Shown: positions 50,870-63,245, counted from the first letter of the stretch. The stretch: DNA of 64,000 nucleotides from Campylobacter insulaenigrae NCTC 12927 (GCF_000816185.1 NZ_CP007770.1:1302001-1366000); one strand, 5' to 3'. Notes: generated by a model from the sequence alone, not told the origin. A program made the numbers and translations.

Positions 50870-51609
50870 ATTGCAATCCCTTCAAGACGTTTATTTAAAA
50901 AGTCGTATAAATGAATTCCTTTTATATCAAGCCCCATTTTATTCATTGTACCCGCAATATTCATCAAACATCCACCATCAGAACTTAAAACATATTTTAC
51001 ACCTGTTCTCTGAATATCTTTGATTTTTTCTTGTGCCATAGAATTTGAAATTTGCGGTTCTTTTACAGAAAAAGTTCCACCAAAACCACAACATTCTTCT
51101 TCAAATTCTAAAGGAATTAATTCTACATTTTTGAGTTTTTTTAATAAATTCTTACTTGATTGTATGCTTTTTTGAATTCTTAATGCATGACAATTAGAAT
51201 GCCAAGTAACCTTTAATGGCTCACCCTTATCTTCATATTCTACATTTAATACAGTATCTAAATACTGACTAAGATCAATCACTCTTGAACTAAATTCTTT
51301 TACCAAGGCATAATTTTCATCATCTTCAAAAAGTTCTAAATAATCATGACTCATCATGCCAGCACAGGATCCACTTGGAACAACAATAGGGTAATCTTGA
51401 GTAAAAAGCTTTATATTATGCAAAGCTACATTTTTACTTTCTTTGAAATATCCAGAATTAAATGAAGGTTGAGAGCAGCAAGTTTGCTGCTTTTTAAATA
51501 TTACTTCCACACCTTCTCTTCTTAAAAGCCTAACCGCATTTAAAATACTTTCTTGCATTATTGCACTACCCAAGCAAGTTGCAAATAAATATACTTTTTT
51601 CATTATCAA
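50866..51609 (-). CDS. lutA: L-lactate utilisation protein LutA
   Basis: 247 residues with two CCG (cysteine-rich) domains: QQTCCSQPSFNSGYF and EEECCGFGGTFS, as in the GlpC/heterodisulfide reductase subunit family. Three nt after lctP. Completes lctP-lutA-lutB-lutC, an operon for import and oxidation of L-lactate, an important carbon source for Campylobacter. Confidence 0.95.
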   Translation of the reverse strand: MIMKKVYLFATCLGSAIMQESILNAVRLLRREGVEVIFKKQQTCCSQPSFNSGYFKESKNVALHNIKLFTQDYPIVVPSGSCAGMMSHDYLELFEDDENYALVKEFSSRVIDLSQYLDTVLNVEYEDKGEPLKVTWHSNCHALRIQKSIQSSKNLLKKLKNVELIPLEFEEECCGFGGTFSVKEPQISNSMAQEKIKDIQRTGVKYVLSSDGGCLMNIAGTMNKMGLDIKGIHLYDFLNKRLEGIAI

Positions 51610-51612
51610 TCC

Positions 51613-53283
51613 TTATTTTAAAAGCACTGCTTCAGGAACAATACCTTGAAAGAAAAACGCTATAACAAAAGTCCAAATTCCTATTAAAATTATAAATCCA
51701 ATTGAATATTTTAAAGTAAATCTAAACAACTCAGACTCTTTTCCTACAAGCCCAACTGCTGCACAAGCAACTGCTATACTTTGAGGAGATATCATTTTAC
51801 CTACAACTCCACCAACAGAATTTGCTGCTAAGAATAATGTTTCTGAAATTCCTAATTTTTGAGCACTAACTTGCTGAAGAGTTCCAAAAAGTAAATTTGA
51901 ACTAGTATCAGAACCTGTTAAAAACACCCCTATCCATCCTATAATAGGAGAAAAAAATGCATAAGCATCACCTGTATTAGAAAATGCAAGACCTAAGGTA
52001 GTACTCATACCACTATTTTTTGCTATAAAAGCAAAAGCAACAACTAAACCTATAGTCAAACAAGGGGTAGCCATCTCTTTTAAAGTCTCCCAAAAACACT
52101 CTGTAGCTTCATTAATTTTTATTTTTAATACCACAATACTCATTAAAGCAGCTACTAAAATAGCAGTTCCTGCCTGCGCTACTAGATCTATTGCATGCGA
52201 TGGAATCATTGTTTTGGTATTTTGAGGATTAACTATATCAGGACTCACAATAACACCTAATGCTTCATTAAATTTTAAAGTAAATTGCATGAAATTTAAA
52301 ATTCCATCTTTAGCAAATAAAGCTTTAAACCAAGGTTGAGTCCATATAATAATACATATAATTAAAAGTATAAAAGGAACCCAAGCTAAAAATACTTTTT
52401 TAAATTCTAATGTTTGAGTAGTTTCAAAATTTTTTACATCATCTAACCTAAAAATATTTTTTGGCTTCCAAAATTTCAAAAATAATGTAGTAGCAGATAA
52501 AGAAACAACAGCAGATATAATATCAGGAAGTTCTGCTCCTAAATGATTTGAACTTAAAAATTGCGTAATTGTAAAAGATACAGCCGCTACAAAAATAGCA
52601 GGAAAAGTTTCTCTTACTCCTTTTAAACCATCCATTAAAAAAACAATAAAAAATGGTATAGTTAAACTCAATGGAACAAGCATTCTACCTACCATAGCTG
52701 AAACTTCATATTGTCCTATTCCAGCTAAATTACTCATAGCGATAATAGGTATTCCAACTGCTCCAAAAGCTACTGGAGCAGTATTGGCTATAAGACAAAG
52801 TCCTGCAGCATATAAAGGTCTAAGTCCAAGTCCCACAAGTAAAGCAGCAGTAATAGCTACTGGTCCACCAAAACCTATAGCCCCTTCTAAAAAAGAACCA
52901 AAGCAAAAACCAATTAAAATAACTTGAATTCTATGATCTGGTGTGATACCTATAACACTTTGTTTAATGATTTCAAAAGAACCTGATTTAATAGAAAGTT
53001 TATACAAAAATATGGCCGCAATAATAATCCACGCTATGGGCCAAATACCATTAGCAAAGCCTTGTATAAAACTAGCACCTAATAAAGAAAACGGCATATC
53101 ATAAGCAAATATTGCTACAATACTTGATACAATAAGAGTCAAAAATCCTGCTTGATAACCCTTAAGTTTAAAAACAACAAGAGAAAGCAAAAAACACAAA
53201 ATAGGCAAAAAAGCCACCAAAGCACTCAAGATTATATTATCAAACGGATTATATATTTGTTGCCACATATTTTTCCTTATCAA
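51613..53283 (-). CDS. lctP: L-lactate permease LctP
   Basis: 556-residue LctP-family transporter with about 13 helices. Diagnostic stretches: GANGIWPIAWIIIA-like GFANGIWPIAWIIIAAIFLY, EGAIGFGGPVAITAALLVGLG (near residue 134) and FLTGSDTSSNLLFG. First gene of the lct/lut operon; RBS AAGGAAA before ATG. Promoter must lie in the AT-rich 53284-53697 region. Confidence 0.95.
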   Translation of the reverse strand: MIRKNMWQQIYNPFDNIILSALVAFLPILCFLLSLVVFKLKGYQAGFLTLIVSSIVAIFAYDMPFSLLGASFIQGFANGIWPIAWIIIAAIFLYKLSIKSGSFEIIKQSVIGITPDHRIQVILIGFCFGSFLEGAIGFGGPVAITAALLVGLGLRPLYAAGLCLIANTAPVAFGAVGIPIIAMSNLAGIGQYEVSAMVGRMLVPLSLTIPFFIVFLMDGLKGVRETFPAIFVAAVSFTITQFLSSNHLGAELPDIISAVVSLSATTLFLKFWKPKNIFRLDDVKNFETTQTLEFKKVFLAWVPFILLIICIIIWTQPWFKALFAKDGILNFMQFTLKFNEALGVIVSPDIVNPQNTKTMIPSHAIDLVAQAGTAILVAALMSIVVLKIKINEATECFWETLKEMATPCLTIGLVVAFAFIAKNSGMSTTLGLAFSNTGDAYAFFSPIIGWIGVFLTGSDTSSNLLFGTLQQVSAQKLGISETLFLAANSVGGVVGKMISPQSIAVACAAVGLVGKESELFRFTLKYSIGFIILIGIWTFVIAFFFQGIVPEAVLLK

Positions 53284-53697
53284 TTTGAAATTTATATAGA
53301 TATTTAGCTTAACAAATATTTTGATTGTTTGTGTATTTTTGTTAGAAAAATATTTAATGATATGGGTATAAGAGTAACATATATTTATGTAAAAATCTGT
53401 TACACTATCAAAATTAAGATTTTAGTAATATTTAAAATTATTTATATTTATAACTTTACATCATATGTAAAATATTTACAATATTTTTATAATTTTTACT
53501 ATGATTTCACATTTGAAAATAACAATTTATAGTTACTTTTAGTAATTATATAAATAATTTTTATAATAAATGAGAAAAATCGATACATTAAACTTATTTT
53601 TTTGTAATTTTCTTAATATTAATACTATTTTAAACTTGTAAATATTTTTATTTTTGTTACAATCATTCTACTTTTAAATTTGAAAGAAAGGATAAAA
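53284..53697. promoter_or_regulatory. Divergent intergenic region lctP / ggt
   Basis: About 414 bp of very AT-rich DNA with no supported gene; a 67-codon open stretch on the plus strand lacks a ribosome binding site and looks random. A ggt -10 lies at 53656-53663. A 7-3-7 inverted repeat TTTACAT-CAT-ATGTAAA is at 53455-53471, and a looser GTAAC / GTTAC pair lies upstream of it. These could be regulator sites for lactate or ggt control, but no known operator is recognised. Confidence 0.5.
53656..53663 (+). promoter_or_regulatory. Probable -10 element of ggt
   Basis: GTTACAAT, a full gnTAnaAT match, 34 nt before the ggt ATG. Confidence 0.6.
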
Positions 53698-55368
53698 ATG
53701 CGTTATTTAGCTATATTTGCGATGTCAATTACGCTAAGTTTTGGTGCTGCTAATGCGCCTATACAAGATAAAACAGGAACAGGGCTTGTTCTTTCAAGCC
53801 ATGAACTTGCCAATAAAATTGGTAAAGAGGTGCTTGATAAGGGCGGTAATGCTATAGATGCGGCTGTTGCTGTAGGTTATGCTTTAGCTGTAGTGCACCC
53901 TTCGGCTGGAAATATAGGCGGAGGTGGATTTGCTGTAATACATTTAGCAAATGGTGAAAGCACTACTCTTGATTTTAGAGAAATGGCTCCGTTAAAAGCA
54001 ACTAGAGATATGTATCTTGATAAAAAAGGAGAGGTTATTCCAGATGCCTCAACCATAGGATACTTAGCTGCTGGCGTGCCTGGAACCGTAAAAGGTATGA
54101 GTGCAATGTTAGATCGCTATGGCACAATGAAATTGAGTGATTTAATGAATCCTGCTATAAAATTAGCTGAAAAAGGATATCTTATCAACGATCGACAAGA
54201 ACAGACTATGTTGGAAGTTCAAGATATGTTTAAAAAATTTGATAGCTCACGTAAATACTTTCTTAAAAAAGATGGTAGTACTTATAAAAGCGGAGATTTA
54301 TTTGTCCAAAAAGATTTAGCAAAAACCTTAAAACTTATTTCTAAAGAAGGTCCTGATGCTTTTTATAAAGGCAAAATTGCTAATCTAATAGAGTCAGATA
54401 TGGCTAAAAACAATGGTATTATTACAAAAGAAGATTTAGCACAATATGAAGTAATTTGGAGAAAACCAGTAAAAGGTACTTATAGAGGATATGATATAAT
54501 TTCCATGTCTCCACCTAGCAGTGGTGGTACCCATATAATTCAAATTTTAAATATTATGGAAAATGCTAATATAGAAAAATTAGGTTATGGTAGCTCTAAA
54601 ACTTTACATATAATGGCTGAAGCTATGCGTCAAGCTTATGCAGATAGATCAGAATATATGGGTGATCCTGATTTTGTAAAAATTCCACTTGAAAAACTTA
54701 CAAGTAAAGCTTATGCAAAAGAAATTTACACAAAAATACCAAAAAATAAAGCTTTACCAAGTTCTAAAGTAAAACCTGGATTAGGACAAATCCACGAAGG
54801 TCATAATACTACTCATTACTCTGTATTAGATAGCAAAGGAAATGCTGTCAGTATAACTTATACTATTAATGCAAGCTATGGATCTGGTGCTGCTATAGAG
54901 GGAGCAGGATTTTTATTAAATGATGAAATGGATGATTTTTCTATAAAACCAGGAGTTCCAAATCTATATGGTTTAGTAGGTGGTGAAGCTAATGCTATAG
55001 AACCTAAAAAAAGACCTTTAAGCTCTATGAGTCCGACCATAATACTTAAAGATGGTAAGGTATTTATGGTAGTGGGTAGTCCAGGTGGATCTAGAATTAT
55101 CACAACAGTTTTACAAGTGATTTCAAATGTTATAGATCACAAAATGGATATTTCAACAGCAGTAGAATCTCCAAGATTCCATATGCAATGGCTTCCTGAT
55201 GAACTTAGAACTGAACCATTTGGAATTATCAAAGATGTTGAAAATAATCTCGTAAAAATGGGTTATACAATCTCAGAACAACCTTATATGGGTGATGTAA
55301 ATGCTATAATGATAGATCCTAAAACACAAAAAATTGTAGGTTCTATGGATACAAGAAAAGAATTTTAA
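53698..55368 (+). CDS. ggt: Gamma-glutamyltransferase (periplasmic)
   Basis: 556-residue N-terminal-nucleophile hydrolase that releases glutamate from glutamine and glutathione in the periplasm; a colonisation factor in C. jejuni strains that have it and in Helicobacter. Signal peptide about residues 1-19. Autocleavage is expected before Thr371 in HNTTHYSV, giving large and small subunits; substrate loop PLSSMSPTI and the VVGSPGGSRI oxyanion region are intact. I use the ATG at 53698, which has GAAAGGA 6-12 nt upstream, rather than the TTG at 53680. It stands alone between promoter and terminator. Confidence 0.96.
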   Translation: MRYLAIFAMSITLSFGAANAPIQDKTGTGLVLSSHELANKIGKEVLDKGGNAIDAAVAVGYALAVVHPSAGNIGGGGFAVIHLANGESTTLDFREMAPLKATRDMYLDKKGEVIPDASTIGYLAAGVPGTVKGMSAMLDRYGTMKLSDLMNPAIKLAEKGYLINDRQEQTMLEVQDMFKKFDSSRKYFLKKDGSTYKSGDLFVQKDLAKTLKLISKEGPDAFYKGKIANLIESDMAKNNGIITKEDLAQYEVIWRKPVKGTYRGYDIISMSPPSSGGTHIIQILNIMENANIEKLGYGSSKTLHIMAEAMRQAYADRSEYMGDPDFVKIPLEKLTSKAYAKEIYTKIPKNKALPSSKVKPGLGQIHEGHNTTHYSVLDSKGNAVSITYTINASYGSGAAIEGAGFLLNDEMDDFSIKPGVPNLYGLVGGEANAIEPKKRPLSSMSPTIILKDGKVFMVVGSPGGSRIITTVLQVISNVIDHKMDISTAVESPRFHMQWLPDELRTEPFGIIKDVENNLVKMGYTISEQPYMGDVNAIMIDPKTQKIVGSMDTRKEF

Positions 55369-55374
55369 TCTTGT

Positions 55375-55405
55375 TTTGCCTTTGAATTTTCAAAGGCAAA
55401 TTTTG
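55375..55405 (+). terminator. Rho-independent terminator after ggt
   Basis: 10-bp perfect stem TTTGCCTTTG / CAAAGGCAAA (55375-55384 and 55391-55400) with 6-nt loop, followed by TTTTGT, 6 nt beyond the ggt stop. Confidence 0.9.
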
Positions 55406-55409
55406 TATC

Positions 55410-55718
55410 CCCAATAACTCCACTATATCTTCTACCACCATAAGTAACAATGATTTTCTAAAAGAAATAAAATTAGCTATAGATAATACATTAGTATATC
55501 CAAGGCAAGCTCAAAAAATGAGAATGAGTGGTGAAGTTTTGGTAGAATTTACTTGGACAAATCAGCAAATATTAAAAAATTTAAAAGTAATTACGCCTTC
55601 TAAATACAAACTTTTAAATGAAAGCGCTTTACAAACTATACACTTAGCTTCTAAGTATTTTCCTAAATATGATCAAACATTTAATATAAGAATTCCTATA
55701 ATATATAAAATAAACTAG
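55410..55718 (+). pseudogene. TonB C-terminal domain remnant
   Basis: An open frame without a usable start codon encodes a TonB-type C-terminal domain: YPRQAQKMRMSGEVLVEF, then LLNESALQTIHLASKYFPKY and a final IRIPIIYKIN. The N-terminal membrane anchor and Pro-rich spacer of TonB are absent; the frame starts right at the ggt terminator. A 66-residue ATG version (55518) would lack part of the domain. It is best read as a decayed tonB whose 5' end was lost when this locus was rearranged. Confidence 0.8.
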
Positions 55719-55722
55719 TCTT

Positions 55723-55863
55723 CATAAAATAATCATTATAAAATTATGGTCAATTACTGCTTTTAACACACCTATATTTCAAGAAGAACTAATAGAATTA
55801 AACATAAAACTTAAAATAGAAGATTTAACACATCTTTATAAAACTATTGTAAAAAAAATATAA
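55723..55863 (+). pseudogene. Possible short gene remnant
   Basis: About 46 codons in one frame without a start (LWSITAFNTPIFQEELIELN in the middle, ending IVKKI), which look protein-like in composition but match no family I recognise. Follows the TonB remnant in another frame. Confidence 0.3.
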
Positions 55864-56115
55864 TAAATAAATTTATACTATTCTAAGTTACTAATAAATC
55901 ATAGCTTTTATACTCTAAAAACAAAAACCCACTTATATAAAAACAATTTCAATATATCTTGCTAATAAACTAATCTTAAAAAATACCTAGAATATAAACT
56001 TATAAATCATAAAAAAGCTTTACTCAATAAGAGATTAAATTCATTTCTTATTATAATATCATTTTGCTTTAATAAAAATATCAATAAGCTAAAATAAGTA
56101 GTAGAAGAATTAACA
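55864..56115. other. AT-rich intergenic region downstream of 5S rRNA
   Basis: No gene supported. A 7-bp inverted repeat AATAAGA / TCTTATT near 56027-56053 is the best candidate for the end of the rRNA transcript (minus strand), but it has no strong T-run. Confidence 0.3.
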
Positions 56116-56232
56116 AGTCCGCAATGAGCTACTTTCCCCCTGCCAGTAAGGCGTAGTATCATCACCCACGATGTGCTTAGCTTCTTGGTTCGGGATGGGA
56201 CAAGGCGTCTCCACATCTGTATAATCACGGAC
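56116..56232 (-). rRNA. rrf: 5S ribosomal RNA
   Basis: About 117 nt. Terminal stem GTCCG / CGGAC closes the molecule, and the core CCATCCCGAACCAAGAAGC with the loop sequence is typical. Boundaries are good to a few nt. Last gene of the rRNA operon. Confidence 0.95.
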
Positions 56233-56325
56233 ATTGTTATTTAAATATTCTAAACTAAGAATACTTAAAAAACAATGTTAAGAGCAAGTTTAAAAAAACA
56301 TTTTCTTTTAAGATTATAAAAAACC

Positions 56326-56343
56326 TTAACAAGGAAGTGATGC
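56326..56343. repeat. 23S rRNA processing-stem arm (3' side)
   Basis: 18 nt perfectly complementary to 59279-59296. In the minus-strand transcript these pair to form the stem that loops out pre-23S rRNA, the usual RNase III substrate. Confidence 0.85.
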
Positions 56344-56344
56344 T

Positions 56345-59255
<2,911 letters not shown>

Positions 59256-59278
59256 TTTTATTAGATTCATTCTAAAAC

Positions 59279-59296
59279 GCATCACTTCCTTGTTAA
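59279..59296. repeat. 23S rRNA processing-stem arm (5' side)
   Basis: GCATCACTTCCTTGTTAA, exact reverse complement of 56326-56343. Confidence 0.85.
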
Positions 59297-59384
59297 AGCT
59301 TTTACAATAAAACTTTACTATCTTAAGACGGAAAGCATTTAAACACTTATAAATAAATATAAGTCGTGAGTTTAAAACTTATCT

Positions 59385-59400
59385 TTAATAATTTAAAGAA
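59385..59400 (-). promoter_or_regulatory. boxA-like antitermination element in the spacer
   Basis: Minus strand TTCTTTAAATTATTAA, identical over 16 nt to 61646-61661 in the 16S leader. Contains TTCTTTAAA, close to the bacterial rrn boxA (TGCTCTTTAACA). NusB/S10-dependent antitermination is inferred. Confidence 0.55.
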
Positions 59401-59702
59401 AAGATAGTTCAGCATTATTCTTTAACAAGTCCTGTAAAATTGTTTTTATTAAAACTTGCTTGTGACTCTTAACAATAATAATTTAAATAACGTTAAATAA
59501 AAACTCTATTGAATAAGTATTTATTTATTTTAGGTCTTAAAACCTAAAATAAGTGTATATTAGAATTAAAAATAATATTTAAATAATTAAACTTAATTTT
59601 TATAGGACAACTATTAAATAAAATTCAATATCTTAACTAGATAAATATATACTTATTTTAAGTTTTAAAACTTTTATCATCATTGATAAACAAATCTTTT
59701 TA

Positions 59703-59779
59703 TGGTGGGCCTAACAAGACTTGAACTTGTGACCTCACCCTTATCAGGGGTGCACTCTAACCAGCTGAGCTATAGGCCC
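59703..59779 (-). tRNA. tRNA-Ile (GAT)
   Basis: 77 nt with encoded CCA. Acceptor GGGCCTA / TAGGCCC, anticodon GAT in CTGATAA loop, TTCAAGT T-loop. In the rRNA spacer between 16S and 23S. Confidence 0.97.
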
Positions 59780-59785
59780 TTATCA

Positions 59786-59861
59786 TGGTGGAGAATAGCG
59801 GGATCGAACCGCTGACCTCCTGCGTGCAAAGCAGGCGCTCTCCCAGCTGAGCTAATTCCCC
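59786..59861 (-). tRNA. tRNA-Ala (TGC)
   Basis: 76 nt with encoded CCA. Acceptor GGGGAAT, anticodon TGC in a TTTGCAC loop, GTTCGATCC T-arm. 6 nt from tRNA-Ile. Confidence 0.97.
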
Positions 59862-59876
59862 AAAATTAGCTTTTCA

Positions 59877-59895
59877 TCAATCTTTGAAATCTAAA
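59877..59895. repeat. 16S rRNA processing-stem arm (3' side)
   Basis: TCAATCTTTGAAATCTAAA, exact reverse complement of 61604-61622; with it forms a 19-bp stem around pre-16S rRNA. Confidence 0.85.
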
Positions 59896-59953
59896 CAAGG
59901 ATGATTGAGTTTATATGAACTGATAGTTGTGAGACTTATCAGTTTGTACTCTA

Positions 59954-61466
<1,513 letters not shown>

Positions 61467-61603
61467 AAATATAGATAAGTTTAATCTTTTTCTTCAAAGA
61501 AAAAGTAAAATTTAAAAATTACAAAATAATGAATATTCATGTAATTTATAATTTTAATTATTAGTGATAGATTTAATCTATCTCTGGCTCAATCGATCAC
61601 TTA

Positions 61604-61622
61604 TTTAGATTTCAAAGATTGA
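61604..61622. repeat. 16S rRNA processing-stem arm (5' side)
   Basis: TTTAGATTTCAAAGATTGA, partner of 59877-59895. Confidence 0.85.
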
Positions 61623-61645
61623 CTATAAGATTTGATTAACAATAA

Positions 61646-61661
61646 TTAATAATTTAAAGAA
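61646..61661 (-). promoter_or_regulatory. boxA-like antitermination element in the rRNA leader
   Basis: Minus strand TGTTCTTTAAATTATTAA region; the 16-nt core is identical to 59385-59400 in the spacer. TGTTCTTTAAA differs little from the E. coli boxA. Confidence 0.6.
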
Positions 61662-61705
61662 CAAATATAAAAATTATGATGATTTTAAATCGTAATTTTT
61701 AGAAC

Positions 61706-61722
61706 CCTTTTTTCAAAAAAGG
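61706..61722 (-). other. Early leader hairpin of the rRNA transcript
   Basis: Minus strand CCTTTTTT-G-AAAAAAGG, a perfect 8-bp palindrome with a single-base centre, starting about 8 nt after the -10. In RNA the loop must open by one or two pairs. It lies at or very near the transcript 5' end. Confidence 0.5.
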
Positions 61723-61729
61723 AAATGAA

Positions 61730-61737
61730 ATTATAGC
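61730..61737 (-). promoter_or_regulatory. -10 element of the rRNA operon
   Basis: Minus strand GCTATAAT, a perfect gnTAnaAT match containing TATAAT, upstream of the whole leader. Confidence 0.7.
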
Positions 61738-61845
61738 TATAAAAGCTTAAAGTTTAATTAACTATGTGATAGATTAACAACATAAACTCTTATATATTTA
61801 ATCTATTTTTGATATATTCTTTATATTATTAGTTTAGGAGTTTTA

Positions 61846-62544
61846 ATGAGTGTAAGCGAAACTACTTTTGAAATTATTTTAGAAAAATTAAAACAAGCAA
61901 ATTTAAATAATAGAGCAAAAGGATATATGTTTGAAAAACTTTCAAAACATCTTTTAAAAGAAAAAGATACAGCAAATATTTATAAAAATATTTATCTTTG
62001 GGATGAATGGGATAAAAAAGATGGACAAGATTGTGGTATAGATTTAGTTATTCAAACAAATAATGATGATTATATAGCCGTACAATGTAAATTTTTAGTC
62101 TCTTTTAATTTCTTTATGATAGAATTAAAAATAGTAAAAAAGGAGAAAAAACAAATTATTAAATTTGCTTTGTTAGCAGGGTTAGCAGGAATTTTTGTTG
62201 CGTGTGGTGGAAGTGGAAGTTATGTTGAATTAAAAAATGACGGCTATGATCAAAAACTATTTGATTTAGCAAATGCAGAAATTAAGAAAAAATATCCAGA
62301 TTATGATTTATATCATTATACATCAATCAAGGCTGAAAAAGATATCAAAAATCCAGATGAAAAAATAAAAATAATGAAATTTAATATAGAAAAAGACAAA
62401 AAAAGCTTTGAATATAACAATTATATTTTTATTAAAAATAAAAACACAGGAGATTTTAAAGTTTTATCCACTACTTGCCAATCAAATTTTAAAAAAGAAA
62501 TTTATTGCAATTCAGTAGATGCTCCTAAATATTATTTACAATAG
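61846..62544 (+). CDS. Chimeric ORF: restriction/helicase N-terminus fused to a lipoprotein
   Basis: 232 codons from ATG (TAGGAG upstream), but two unlike parts. Residues 1-84 match the N-terminal nuclease-like region of large type ISP/III restriction-helicase proteins: AKGYMFEKLSKHLL, YLWDEWDKKDGQDCGIDLVI and IAVQCKF, with the D...E/Q-x-K active-site layout. Residues from about 104 on are a lipoprotein: hydrophobic IIKFALLAGLAGIFVAC lipobox, then a Lys/Asp-rich secreted domain of about 110 residues of unknown family with two Cys near the end. Between them lie a promoter -10 and an RBS, but no ATG, GTG or well-placed TTG for the lipoprotein. The lipoprotein may have lost its start or use a rare one. 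Confidence 0.65.
   Translation: MSVSETTFEIILEKLKQANLNNRAKGYMFEKLSKHLLKEKDTANIYKNIYLWDEWDKKDGQDCGIDLVIQTNNDDYIAVQCKFLVSFNFFMIELKIVKKEKKQIIKFALLAGLAGIFVACGGSGSYVELKNDGYDQKLFDLANAEIKKKYPDYDLYHYTSIKAEKDIKNPDEKIKIMKFNIEKDKKSFEYNNYIFIKNKNTGDFKVLSTTCQSNFKKEIYCNSVDAPKYYLQ
62118..62145 (+). promoter_or_regulatory. Internal promoter and RBS before the lipoprotein part
   Basis: GATAGAAT at 62118-62125 is a full gnTAnaAT match, and AAGGAG lies at 62140-62145. Both are inside the chimeric open frame and mark the old upstream region of the lipoprotein gene. The in-frame codon at the right distance is ATT (62155). Confidence 0.6.
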
Positions 62545-62548
62545 CTGA

Positions 62549-63121
62549 TTAAAATATGGAGCGATGATTTCTCTCCATATTCTTTTCTTTTTTAACAAAA
62601 TTATTATTTTTACTTGATTTTTCTAAATTAATTTCTTGCTTGATATTTAAAAACTCACAAGCTTTTTTATACTCTTTAAAAATAAAAGAATTTTTAGAAA
62701 TATTTTTATTATTTTCCAATGTTTTTTTAATTCTTACAAATCGCTCACTTGCACATTCTTTTAAAAATTCTTTATTTTGTTCAAGTGTATTTAAGTATTT
62801 TTCATATTCTTTATATGTAGCATTAGAAAGTTTTAAAAGACTAATAGAATTATCCAATTTTTCTATTTTTCTTTCAATTTTAAAAATACTTTCATTGTAT
62901 TTTTTATTGTAAATTTGATGTATTGCAGAACCTTCTAAAGCATTTTTTCTAATTATATCATCATTGCTAATATTATCTAAAATCAAAGATTTCATTTTTT
63001 TCAAATTTTCATAATCGCTTTTTGTTGATATTTTGTGTTTATATAAAAAATCTACAATGTGCTTATAACGATTAATATTTCCTGTGCTATTAAGGCTAAT
63101 ATCATTTAATTCTTTTTGCAA
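62549..63121 (-). CDS. Coiled-coil hypothetical protein, probably degraded
   Basis: 190 residues, helical, Lys/Glu/Asn-rich, with a coiled-coil region (about 70-130, KKYNESIFKIERKIEKLDNS). No family recognised; composition resembles proteins of small mobile or plasmid regions. The only start at this end is a TTG without a ribosome binding site. In the same frame, one stop codon (63164-63166) separates it from a further 35 or so open codons reaching toward the tRNA-Leu gene, so the real gene may once have been longer. An internal Met near residue 43 is an alternative start. Confidence 0.5.
   Translation of the reverse strand: MQKELNDISLNSTGNINRYKHIVDFLYKHKISTKSDYENLKKMKSLILDNISNDDIIRKNALEGSAIHQIYNKKYNESIFKIERKIEKLDNSISLLKLSNATYKEYEKYLNTLEQNKEFLKECASERFVRIKKTLENNKNISKNSFIFKEYKKACEFLNIKQEINLEKSSKNNNFVKKEKNMERNHRSIF
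62553..62592 (+). terminator. Likely terminator of the lipoprotein ORF
   Basis: 9-bp stem AATATGGAG / CTCCATATT (62553-62561 and 62573-62581) with an 11-nt loop, followed by CTTTTCTTTTTT on the plus strand, 9 nt past the stop at 62544. It overlaps the 3' end of the opposing ORF. Confidence 0.65.
62556..62573. repeat. Imperfect inverted repeat, left copy
   Basis: 18-nt sequence starting ATGGAGCG; 15 of 18 bases match the inverted copy at 63228-63245 on the other strand. The pair brackets the ORF at 62549-63121. Confidence 0.4.
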
Positions 63122-63227
63122 AAAATTAATTTTTTTATTTTTGTATAGAGGCAGGATAACCCTTTATAGTGGCATATTTAATCTTAAAAATGCTATTTTA
63201 CAATATAAAACACTAAAAATAATTTTT

Positions 63228-63245
63228 GAGAAAAAACCGCTCCAT
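63228..63245. repeat. Imperfect inverted repeat, right copy
   Basis: Minus strand ATGGAGCGGTTTTTTCTC, inverted partner of 62556-62573 with three mismatches. It lies 40 nt from the 3' end of tRNA-Leu. Confidence 0.4.

Larger units (their letters stand above)
59256..59702 (-). other. 16S-23S spacer between tRNA-Ile and 23S
   Basis: 447 bp without genes, very AT-rich. Holds the 5' arm of the 23S processing stem (59279-59296) and a boxA-like repeat at 59385-59400 that also occurs in the 16S leader. Confidence 0.7.
61467..61845 (-). other. 16S leader and promoter region
   Basis: 379 bp without a gene. From the promoter side (minus strand): -10 at 61737-61730, a hairpin at 61722-61706, boxA-like repeat at 61661-61646, then the 16S processing arm at 61622-61604. 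The divergent end (near 61800-61845) must also hold the promoter of the plus-strand ORF at 61846, but no clear -10 is seen. Confidence 0.7.

Noticed and set aside
53329-53532. 67-codon open frame in the lctP-ggt intergenic region
   Set aside because: Composition is Tyr/Ile/Lys random AT-rich translation, no RBS, no recognisable domain.
56007-56234. 75-codon minus-strand frame near 5S rRNA
   Set aside because: Most of it overlaps the 5S gene on the same strand; no RBS.
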